Of a stretch of 64,000 nucleotides of DNA, positions 53,661 through 62,224 are shown piece by piece. The stretch lies in the NCBI GenBank assembly GCA_002104935.1, contig MCGT01000032.1, forward strand, positions 1 through 64,000, read 5' to 3'. The notes under the pieces were generated by a model. The model saw nothing but the letters and a program-made list of their open reading frames with translations. It was not told the origin of the DNA and made no database searches. The position numbers and the translations under genes are program-made. The DNA is from Hesseltinella vesiculosa. Lineage: Eukaryota > Mucoromycota > Mucoromycetes > Mucorales > Cunninghamellaceae. Every line of letters begins with the position of its first letter. The first letter of the stretch is position 1.

Positions 53661-55159
53661 ATGTCAAATCCATGGATCCATAGGCGAGACGCTGCTTCCG
53701 TTATTACATCTGATGATGACGACTCTGTGGATATAATAAGTGAATGCTCCCTCATGCAAAAGTCTTTTGATGCTTTTGAAGATGAGAACGTGTGGCAACC
53801 TCAAGACCCACTCCGTACTGAAGACAAAAGTTTGGCTGAAAGCGTCTTGGTCGAATGGAGAAGATCTGGTACCAATGGCACTGCTAGCTTGATCACTATG
53901 GAGGAATACGAGAGCTTATATACCAATATTACTGATATGAATTGGGAAAATGACGATAAGGGATCGGCAGAACTCAATGAACCTCTGGTATCCAAGCCAT
54001 TGACCGAAAAAAGAGGCCCTTACCGTGTGTATAAACCTGAGCAAATAGAGTTGCTACTTCACAAGGTTATCAATGAAGGTACTGGTACCAATCATCATGA
54101 TGTATTTACTTTTGACTCATAATTGAAATCTTATATTACTCGATAGGTAAAACTGCCGCTACTGCTTCACGAGAGGTTGGCATAAACACCCGAACTGGTC
54201 AGGGATATGTCAGAAGATACAGAGAAGACCCTGAGCAGCGGGTTCCTTTGCCAGCTGCCTCCCGAGGTGGTGGTAACAGAAAATTATTTGAGGAGCATAC
54301 TCAGCTCCTTCTCAAAATTTTTGAAGATGATCCTGGATCTACATTGGTTGAAGCAAGAGAGACACTCATGAAAGAATTCGAAGGTTTTACAATTTCGCTT
54401 TCTGGATTGCATAAACATGTGACACAGCATTGCATGTTAACACTCAAGAAGTTGGATAAGCTCACTGCTGCAAGAAACGAGGACAGGACTCTTGAAATGA
54501 GGAAGGAGATCGTCTCACATTGGTACACTCTTTCGGATTTCAACTACTTCAACACCTGCGTATTCCTCGACGAAGCTGGGTTTAATATGCATCTGCGACG
54601 TGGATTCGGTTGGTCAGTAAAAGGAAAGCCTGCGAAGGCTGTGGTCCCTACTCAAAAGGGTGTCAATGTAACTATCCTGGGTGCAATTTGTGAAGCGGGC
54701 ATTGTCAACTTATCTCTACGCAAGCCAACTGTCAGTGTTGCTACAAAGAAGGACAAGACCAAAGGGAAAGTCAAAGCTGGCACTAGGACCGAAGACTATC
54801 TAGTCTTTATCAACGATGTCATGGACGCGTTGGACTTGAAAGGCACCGGCTTCAAAGGGCGTTACTTGGTAATGGACAATGCTTCAATTCACAAGTCAGG
54901 CCGAGTCAAGGAATTAATTGAAGGGCGTGGCTACAAGGTGATGTTTTTGCCGCCATACTCTCCTTTCCTTAATCCAATTGAGGAGTTTTGGAGCAAAGTC
55001 AAAGCTGGTGTTCGCCGGAGCAAGCTCACAGAGAGTGATAGTTTGGCTCCAAGAATTTTGGATTCAGCACTGAAGGTGACACCACAAGATTGTAATGGTT
55101 GGATACGCCACTCTGTAAGCTTTTTCAAGGCATGTTTGGAAAAGGAAGTCAATATCTGA
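53661..55159 (+). CDS. DD34E transposase (IS630/Tc1/mariner, DDE_3) of element A
   Basis: Two exons, 53661-54078 and 54147-55159, joined G|GT, giving 476 residues. The start was placed at the first Met after the minisatellite (MSNPWIHRRD). The N-terminus is acidic; an HTH region follows KRGPYRVYKPEQIELLLHKV with ATASREVGINTRTGQGYVRR. The catalytic core has CVFLDEAGFNMHLRRGFGW (first Asp), YLVMDNASIH (second Asp) and FLPPYSPFLNPIEEFW (Glu), with 34 residues between the second Asp and the Glu. It cuts and pastes at TA. No stop or frameshift was seen, so it may be functional. Confidence 0.9.
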
Positions 55160-55852
55160 TCACAAGAAACTCTGTGTGCTGAGTGCTCTGCTTCCGATTT
55201 TTTTTTTTTTTTTTTTTTGCTTTATTGGTATGTCCATTTATAAAACCATAATTTGAACAAAGCTATAAATGATGCTGGACTTTTATTTCTATACTGGCAC
55301 TGAACTAGCAGGATTTGCGACATTAACTACAGTACCCATCCTCCTCATACCAAATATATCACAAAGAGGCGTGCTCCTATTATTGGCTTCACTGGTCCTG
55401 TTAAGAAAAATATAATATTACAATCTTGTTTTTTACTTGACTTGCACGCACAAGAAATGGTTTCGCGTGCAATTGATTTTACTTTCGCGCGCACTTGAAA
55501 ATAATTTAGCGGTTCGCCCAATTGGTTTGCCTGCTAAAAAAATTCATTCACGGCTCAACGAAAAACCTGATTCCCGCCAAATGATGGTGGAAATCCGGTA
55601 CAGTTATTTCAAAAAATAAAAGTCGCTGATTTTGAGTTTGATGTCGTCCAAAACAATTGCGTGTCCAATAATGATGTCGACTGATCCAACAATGAAGTCG
55701 TGTTCGCTTTGGTGAACCTTGTTTATTTTTAATTGTCACATAGCACCGGGAGGAAATTTCGATCGGTTTGTCGGAATCAGACCAGTCCAAAGAGTCTCGT
55801 TTGACGGACGCTTCCTTGGGGATCTTTGGTTCTTCTGGTACTGTACCTTAAC

Positions 55853-55990
55853 TCGGGCTTCAAGTCGGGCTTCAAGTCGGGCTTCAACTCGGGCTTCAAT
55901 CAACTCAGGCTTCAAGTCGGGCTTCAACTCAGGCTTCAACTCGGGCTTCAACTCGGGCTTCAATAAACTCAGGCTTCAACTCGGGCTTCA
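55853..55990 (+). repeat. Left 12-15-bp tandem array of element B
   Basis: Units of the type CTCGGGCTTCAA, CTCAGGCTTCAA and GTCGGGCTTCAA, some with a TCAA or TAAA insert. Most of the array lies within the terminal repeat. Confidence 0.85.
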
Positions 55991-56022
55991 AATATTTTTT
56001 TCTTTTGCAAACCATTATCACC

Positions 56023-57343
56023 ATGGTATTTGTTACGAAGGAACAAGCAATCTGTATGTTCTTTTGCGACAAATTCTCGAATGAAAACGCTACAAAATGG
56101 CTCACTAATCTTGATAATTTACCCGAAGTTGACATTTGTTACATGACTGACCCTAAAGAACCATTGTTGATACACAAGAACCGGCTTTGTCAGGATCCAT
56201 TCCAATTCCATGAATATCCTTCATCAAAAGAATCCTCATCTAGCGACAAAGTGAAATCATCTGAAGAAGATTTTGCTTTATGTAAGAAATGGAATGCAAT
56301 TTTCATTGTCATTTTTCTCATAATTTTTTTTTTTTTTTTGCTGTCAATTTAGCCAACATGGCACAGCTTCTTCAATTTTTAAACATGGTGTATCTTGCTG
56401 AAGATCCTTCGAATGAACACATGTATGAAGTTAAAAGTGTTACAATGAAGCAGATATTGGTGACTGTTTGGGAGCATTCGAACCTTCTTAATGACAAGTC
56501 CATCAATTCGTTTGGCCGATGGTGTGCCACCAAGAAATTGAATTTTATGAATGCACCGAACAAACGAAAGCTAAATGAGAATCATGACAGGGTTCATACC
56601 AGATGTCTTTACGTGCTGAAGCCTCAATATATCGGTAAGGACAACATGGCGTGTTAATATCTTCTCATTTGTTGGAATTTGTCTAGATAATGCTGCGCAT
56701 TCCATTACTAGTTACCTGCCAATATACCAAGATTACATAAAATCTCTGGAGAAGCAAGGCTATGTAATGGTTGGATACGTTCGCAAGTCGCCATCTAAGG
56801 AATCACCTGAAACTCGGATCCGATTGTTGAGGTCAATGTGTCAAAAACTCAAGGAACGGTCTAGGGTGAAGACGATATTTGCCTCAGTTTGTTGCAAGGC
56901 AAACGATGTATTGATTGAAAGGGACATGGATGACAATGCGATTTCAAGCATTGTGAAAGAGCTTGGAATTGCAGGTAGCATGCAAGGTAATTTTGCAACG
57001 ATTTGTCTTTTTGGGATGATTAATTTTTTTTTTTAGATATGCTATCGTTCATTACTCGACAATCAAAGGTGTGCCTGGTTGCTCTGGATCATGCAGGGAT
57101 CACCACGAACAAAGCTGATCTTGCCGAATTTTTGAGGTAAAAGTGAATATGGTGATATACGACTGACTATTGCACAAACTTATGATTTTTTATAGCAACA
57201 ATCAACAAATTGAAAAACTTGTCATTGACAGGCTGCCCTTTACGAACAAGGTGGAAGAGTATGATTGCTCTCAACTTTTGGATGACGAAGAAAAGCTGAA
57301 TGATTTTGATTGTCGACAACGGGCATACCAGAGGAGCAAATAG
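56023..57343 (+). CDS. Element B protein with serine-recombinase-like C-terminal half
   Basis: Five exons (56023-56281, 56353-56634, 56687-56986, 57037-57136, 57196-57343) join in phase to 362 residues. The N-terminal domain (MVFVTKEQAICMFFCDKFSN...VDICYMTDPKEPLL) is unknown and is shared with the ORF at 57712. The middle is helical and basic (WEHSNLLNDKSINSFGRWC). From about residue 205 it reads MVGYVRKSPSKESPETRIRL, then about 50 residues on KVCLVALDHAGITTNKADL. The Y-x-R-x-S block and the later strand-loop-helix have the order of serine recombinases (GYxRVST, then LDRLxRxxxDL), but the second Arg pair is not conserved. I recall related multi-copy Mucorales proteins, but their activity is unknown to me. 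Confidence 0.6.
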
Positions 57344-57443
57344 TTCCAATTAAAAACAGAAATCTACTCGGTGATAATAGGAAGTTTATTGATGCATAGG
57401 AAACTTTGGCATTGAGCGAAAACAGCTTTGGAACAAACGGACG

Positions 57444-57444
<1 letters not shown>

Positions 57445-57489
<45 letters not shown>
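57445..57489 (+). repeat. T45 homopolymer
   Basis: Uninterrupted run of 45 T between the two convergent genes of element B, the longest in the window. Run lengths this long are prone to sequencing and assembly error. Confidence 0.8.
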
Positions 57490-57493
<4 letters not shown>

Positions 57494-57711
57494 GGACACC
57501 GTACCATCGTCGTTACGGCGATAAACCGACGATAAAAAAATGAATGCAAACGGACAGAAGCCCATTTCTCAACATGGCGAGATTACCACCGGCACATGAA
57601 AGCCAAGTCTGAGACGATAAAATTTAACAAATGCAAAATGCTGCCTGGTGCACCAGCATTGATTTACTTGTTCTAAATAGCATAGCCAAACAATCTCCAT
57701 AATAAATTAAG

Positions 57712-57939
57712 CTAGTCTTTGATTTCCACTTGTGTAGGGTATAAGTGATATTTTGAGGGGTTCGACTTGATAGCCAAAATGGAACACATGAAGGGTTGAA
57801 CGGGATCATTCAAGTAGCAAATATCGATATCCTTTACTTTCTCTATTTTCTTTGTCAGTTTTTCGACATTATCCTCCGTATATTTTTCACAAAAAAACAT
57901 GCAAAGGGCTTGATCCCTCGTAATTGTGACCTTGGCCAT
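57712..57939 (-). CDS. Short inward-facing copy of the element B N-terminal domain
   Basis: 75 residues (MAKVTITRDQALCMFFCEKY..., then DIDICYLNDPVQPFMC and YPTQVEIKD). It matches residues 1-75 of the 56023 gene (shared QA-CMFFC-KF/Y, DICY-DP, YP) at roughly 40-45% by eye. It starts just inside the right terminal repeat, facing the other gene. It ends before any recombinase-like part. It may be a truncated gene or a stand-alone binding domain that could act as a repressor; the latter is inference. Confidence 0.55.
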   Translation of the reverse strand: MAKVTITRDQALCMFFCEKYTEDNVEKLTKKIEKVKDIDICYLNDPVQPFMCSILAIKSNPSKYHLYPTQVEIKD

Positions 57940-57990
57940 GATGAGTCAAAAGAGAAGATAATTCCTCGAGTAAAAATCTTTTTAGCTGAA

Positions 57991-58257
57991 TCCCTAGTTG
58001 AAGCCCGAGTTGATTGAAGCCCGACTTGAAGCCCGAGTTGATTGAAGCCCGAGTTGAAGCCTGAGTTGATTGAAGCCCGACTTGAAGCCCGAGTTGATTG
58101 AAGCCCGAGTTTATTGAAGCCCGACTTGAAGCCCGAGTTGAAGCCTGAGTTTATTGAAGCCCGAGTTGAAGCCTGAGTTGAAGCCCGACTTGAAGCCTGA
58201 GTTGATTGAAGCCCGAGTTGAAGCCCGACTTGAAGCCCGACTTGAAGCCCGAGTTAA
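57991..58257 (-). repeat. Right 12-15-bp tandem array of element B
   Basis: Reverse-complement units (TTGAAGCCCGAG, TTGAAGCCCGAC, TTGAAGCCTGAG), about twice as many copies as the left array; the excess lies inside the terminal repeat. Confidence 0.85.
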
Positions 58258-58734
58258 GGTACAGTACCAGAAGAACCAAAGATCCCCAAGGAAGCGTCCG
58301 TCAAACGAGACTCTTTGGACTGGTCTGATTCCGACAAACCGATTGAAATTTCCTCCCGGTGCTATGTGACAATTAAAAATAAACAAGGTTCACCAAAGCG
58401 AACACGACTTCATTGTTGGATCAGTCGACATCATTATTGGACACGCAATTGTTTAGGACGACATCAAACTCAAAATCAGCGACTTTTATTTTTTGAAATA
58501 ACTGTACAGAATTTTTAGTGATGGTTTGCGCGCAGGATAAAAATTTTAGCAGGCAAAAGAAAACCAATTCACAGGCAAAATAAATTTGAGTGCACGCAAA
58601 CCAGGTCTGATTTGCACGCAAAGCATTTCCAGTGCACGTGAATCTGGTTCTCCAGCCACGCAAACCAGATCTCCGACTCCCGCAAACCTGATCTCCACCC
58701 CACGCAAACCAGATCTCAAGTGCACGCAAAGTCG

Positions 58735-58982
58735 TGTCGCACTTACGTTCAAGATGTCATCCAGATGGGTTGCTCGCCGCCCAACCTTTTTTTCTTGTCG
58801 CACTTACGTTCAAGGTGTCATCCAGGTGTGTTGCCCGCCTAACCTTTTTTTTTTATTGTCGCACTTACGTTCAAGGTGTCATCCAGGTGAGTTGCCCGCC
58901 GCCCAACCTTTTTTTCTTGTCGCACTTACGTTCAAGATGTCATCCAGGTGAGTTGCCCGCCGCCCAACTTTTTTTTTTTTTT
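58735..58982 (+). repeat. 60-bp tandem repeats of element C
   Basis: Four copies of TGTCGCACTTACGTTCAAG...CATCCAGGTG...TTGCCCGCCGCCCAACC plus a T run, present only on the transposase-promoter side of the element. Confidence 0.9.
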
Positions 58983-59054
58983 GCACGCCGGAAGACAGGC
59001 ATATAAATTACGGGCAAGGATTATTTCTGTTCCTTTCTAACTTATCATAATCAA

Positions 59055-60561
59055 ATGGCAACAAACGATATTTGGAATATCCGTTCGACAGACGAGATCA
59101 GCGACTCCGAAACCATAGAAACTGCCTCAAGTTTGTCAATGGAAGATGAACTTAGCTTACTCGCGGGCACCTATCAAACGTTTGATGGCTGCCGTCCAAC
59201 CAAAAGCAAGCATTCGGCACCAGCTGGTGAACTGCAAGTAGCAATGGAATTCAGGCCAGGTGATGATAGTCTGGAGCTTGGACGCGGTCAATTGATAACA
59301 TTCAAAACATATCAAGCTTTATACAAGCGTCAAATCGCACCAATGGATTTGGATGGTCCCTCGGATGTCGTCTTACCAAAAAAGGAACCGCTCACTTCAA
59401 AACGCGGCGCATACCGTGTGTATACTGCTGCTCAAGTAGAAGAACTGATAGATATGGTGGCTAACAAAGGTAAGCAATTATTATTTGATGTGAATGGTAT
59501 GAACTGATTTTTATTACTGCTTTTTTTTTTGCCCGTTTCATTATGTTTTAGGTTACACGGCTGCAGGAGCAGGTAGAGTCGTTGGGATCAAGGAGCGCAC
59601 CGCACAAGGATACATGGCCCTGTTTTGGAAAGATGAGCAACAGCGCGTGCCTATACCTGGTGTGAAGCACAAAAATGGTGGAAATAGAAAGCTGTTTCAG
59701 GAACACACAGATTTTCTTGTAGCGTTTTTTGATGATGACCCTACACATACTTTGGCTGAAGCGAAATTTGCTTTGGAAGAGCAGTTTACCCCTATGACAA
59801 TCTCTGCATCTGGTTTACGGAATCATTTGCGCTCACACTGCATGCTGACACTCAAAAAGGTACAAATTATCTCTGATGCAAGAAATTCCCCAAGAACCAG
59901 GCAGCTTCGTCGTGAAAAAATTTTGGAATGGAATGCACTCCCAGATTTTAACTTCCTCAGCAGCTGTGTCTTTTTGGATGAAGCCGGTTTCAACCTTCAT
60001 CTCCGCCGTGGTTTTGGTTGGGCTACTCGTGGGAAGACACCCAAGGTGAAAGTGCCAGCATCAAAAGGACCAAATATCACCATCCTTGGAGCCATTTGCG
60101 AGCTTGGTATTATCAATCTGACTTTGCGTAAGCCAACAACGACTATGACCTCTGACAAGAATGGAAAAAAAATGAGGGCAAAAGCTGGGACAAGAACCGA
60201 AGACTTCCTGGCATTCGTCGATGATGTCTTAAGTTGCCTGGAAAATGATGGTATAAGTGGAAGGTATATCATTATGGACAACTGTAGAATCCACACCGGT
60301 GACAGCGTCAAGGCCGTGATCAAGAACCGTGGCTTTAAGCCAATGTTTTTGCCACCCTACAGCCCATTCCTCAATCCCATTGAGGAATGTTGGGCCAAAA
60401 TCAAGGCAGGTGTGCGCAGATCTCCCTTGGATGATCAAGACTCTCTGGCGCCCAGAATCCGTGAGGCTGCGCTTACCGTGACGCCAAGCGATTGCCAAGG
60501 GTGGATCCGGCACTCCCTCACCTTTTATGACCGTTGTTTGAGCATGGAGGAGATGCTCTAG
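59055..60561 (+). CDS. DD34E transposase of element C
   Basis: Two exons, 59055-59469 and 59552-60561, joined G|GT at the same place as in the element A transposase; 474 residues. The acidic N-terminus is followed by KRGAYRVYTAAQVEELIDMV and GAGRVVGIKERTAQGYM (HTH region). The catalytic core has CVFLDEAGFNLHLRRGFGW, YIIMDNCRIH and FLPPYSPFLNPIEECW with 34 residues between second Asp and Glu. It is clearly a paralog of the element A protein (core about 60% alike by eye) but from another lineage. With the matching terminal repeats it looks recently active. Confidence 0.93.
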
Positions 60562-60973
60562 ATCCCCCCCCTTTTTTTTTACAATAAACAAAGTTTTTTT
60601 TTTTTTTTTAAAAAAAAAATGCGACTTTGCGTGCACTTGAGATCTGGTTTGCGTGGGGTGGAGATCAGGTTTGCGGGAGTCGGAGATCTGGTTTGCGTGG
60701 CTGGAGAACCAGATTCACGTGCACTGGAAATGCTTTGCGTGCAAATCAGACCTGGTTTGCGTGCACTCAAATTTATTTTGCCTGTGAATTGGTTTTCTTT
60801 TGCCTGCTAAAATTTTTATCCTGCGCGCAAACCATCACTAAAAATTCTGTATCGTGGCCGTGTGAGAATGTGGAACGGCATCGAAAAGGCGGCAAACAAA
60901 ACGGGCTATGTGCCGTTCCCGCCTTATAATCTGCCTGTTCCCCGCTTTTTTTTTTTTTTATTTTACATTACAC

Positions 60974-62121
60974 ATGGCTGCTGTTCCCAAGACAACTGAA
61001 ATCTTTAAAGAGAACATCTTTGCTGGCAAAGTTGTTCTGGTAAGCATTTACTTGATGGCATCTGTAGGCGAAAGTTGACGTACATTTGGGTAGTGTTCTG
61101 GTGGCGGTTCTGGCATATGCTACACAATGACCGAAGCTATGGTTCAACATGGCGCCAAGGCTGTTATTATCAGTCGTTCGTAAGGCGCTTTGGGAGATGT
61201 CCATGGCATGAATAAAAGTTATGCTGACGCCAACGATTCTTTTTATTTATTATTATTAGGTTGGAAAAGCTAGAAAAGGCAGCTGCCAAGATGCGCTCGG
61301 CGACAGGTGGCCAGGTGCTGTAAGTTTTTATGCTGTACGAAAGGAGCAGATTGATTGACCTACTGCGTATTAGTGCTGTGGCTGCAGATGTGCGCAAGCC
61401 TGCTGATGTGGAAAACGCAGTCAAGAAATCCATCGAGGCTTTTGGACGTATTGATTTCCTGATCAACGGGGCTGGTATGAAGGCTTGCCTTTTTTATTTT
61501 TTTTTTTCTTGACTAATCATTTTTCAATAGCTGGCAATTTTTTGGCACCCTTTGAAAAGATGTCGTACAATGCTTTCAAGACAGTGCATGAGATTGATGT
61601 GCAAGGTACTTTCAACTTGACCAAGGCTGCGTCAGAACACCTCAAGGCATCCAAGGGCAGCATCATCAATGTCAGTGCTACGCTCTACTACACTGGTCTA
61701 CCATTCCAATCCCACGCAGGCTCTGCTAAAGCTGCGGTGGATGCCCTGACGAAGCACTGGGCTGTCGAACTAGGTCCCTTTGGCGTCCGTAAGTGGGGGA
61801 AATCAGCGATAGAGGTCGGGCTCTTTCTTATTTTACTTTCTTTTTGTAGGTGTCAATGGTATTTCACCCGGTCCTGTAGGCGACACCGAGGGTATGTCGC
61901 GTCTGGGCAAGCTACGCAAGGCAGGTGAAACGGAAAGCCGGATTCCTTTGGGCCGTCAAGGCGTGACCATGGACATTGCTCAGTCCTGTGTGTTTCTGTT
62001 TTCCGATGCCGCAGCCTGGATCACTGGTCATACTTTGGTGGTGGATGGGGGTGCTTGGATGAACACATCCTTTGTGGATTACCCTAGCGCAGTGCTCAGC
62101 CCTCCTACCTCTCGCCTGTAA
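60974..62121 (+). CDS. SPS19: Peroxisomal 2,4-dienoyl-CoA reductase (SDR family)
   Basis: Six exons (60974-61039, 61094-61179, 61260-61319, 61374-61474, 61531-61788, 61850-62121) join in phase to 280 residues. Cofactor loop CSGGGSGICYTM, then KAVIISRS, DVRKPADVENAVKK, DFLINGAAGNFLAP, VSATLYYTGLPFQSHAGSAK and RVNGISPGPVGDTEGMSRLG are the family signatures. The C-terminus SRL is a type-1 peroxisomal targeting signal. The enzyme reduces 2,4-dienoyl-CoA with NADPH during beta-oxidation of unsaturated fatty acids. The start lies 125 bp to the right of the transposon train, so the upstream regulatory region has been displaced. It converges with SIN1 (103 bp between stops). Confidence 0.9.
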
Positions 62122-62224
62122 ACCCTTCAAGAATCACGGGCATTCGTGTACAAAAAAGACTGACACTAAAAAAAAAAAGTTTATTTACAAGCACGGAGAG
62201 TTGGAGGCATTAGAGAAAACAAGC

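Larger units (their letters stand above)
50900..55598 (+). mobile_element. Element A: Tc1/mariner-superfamily transposon with two extra HTH genes
   Basis: 4699 bp bounded by 122-bp inverted terminal repeats (50900-51021 and 55477-55598) that differ at two positions by my reading. They start CCGGATTTCCACCATCATTT and are flanked by TA (50898-50899 and 55599-55600). Inside are two minus-strand HTH genes, a 33-bp minisatellite and a plus-strand DD34E transposase that appears intact. Confidence 0.92.
55601..58504 (+). mobile_element. Element B: long-TIR element with a serine-recombinase-like gene
   Basis: 2904 bp with inverted terminal repeats of 351 bp (55601-55951, 58154-58504) differing at two positions by my reading. 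They begin CAGTTATTTCAAAAAATAAA and are flanked by TA (55599-55600, 58505-58506). The inner part of each repeat is an array of 12-15-bp units. It carries a five-exon gene, an inward-facing short copy of that gene's N-terminus and a T45 run. Confidence 0.9.
58507..60849 (+). mobile_element. Element C: intact-looking Tc1/mariner-superfamily transposon
   Basis: 2343 bp with 228-bp inverted terminal repeats (58507-58734, 60622-60849) that I read as identical. They start CAGAATTTTTAGTGATGGTT and are flanked by TA (58505-58506, 60850-60851). It contains one two-exon DD34E transposase, preceded by four 60-bp tandem repeats. Confidence 0.95.

Noticed and set aside
52435..54122. Frames of 134-486 codons through the 33-bp array on both strands
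   Set aside because: They are produced by a stop-free repeat of length divisible by three. Only the part from 53661 on has a protein-like composition.
58421..58803. Frames in the terminal repeats of element C (also mirrored at 60619-60929)
   Set aside because: The same peptide appears at both ends because the terminal repeats match; not a gene.
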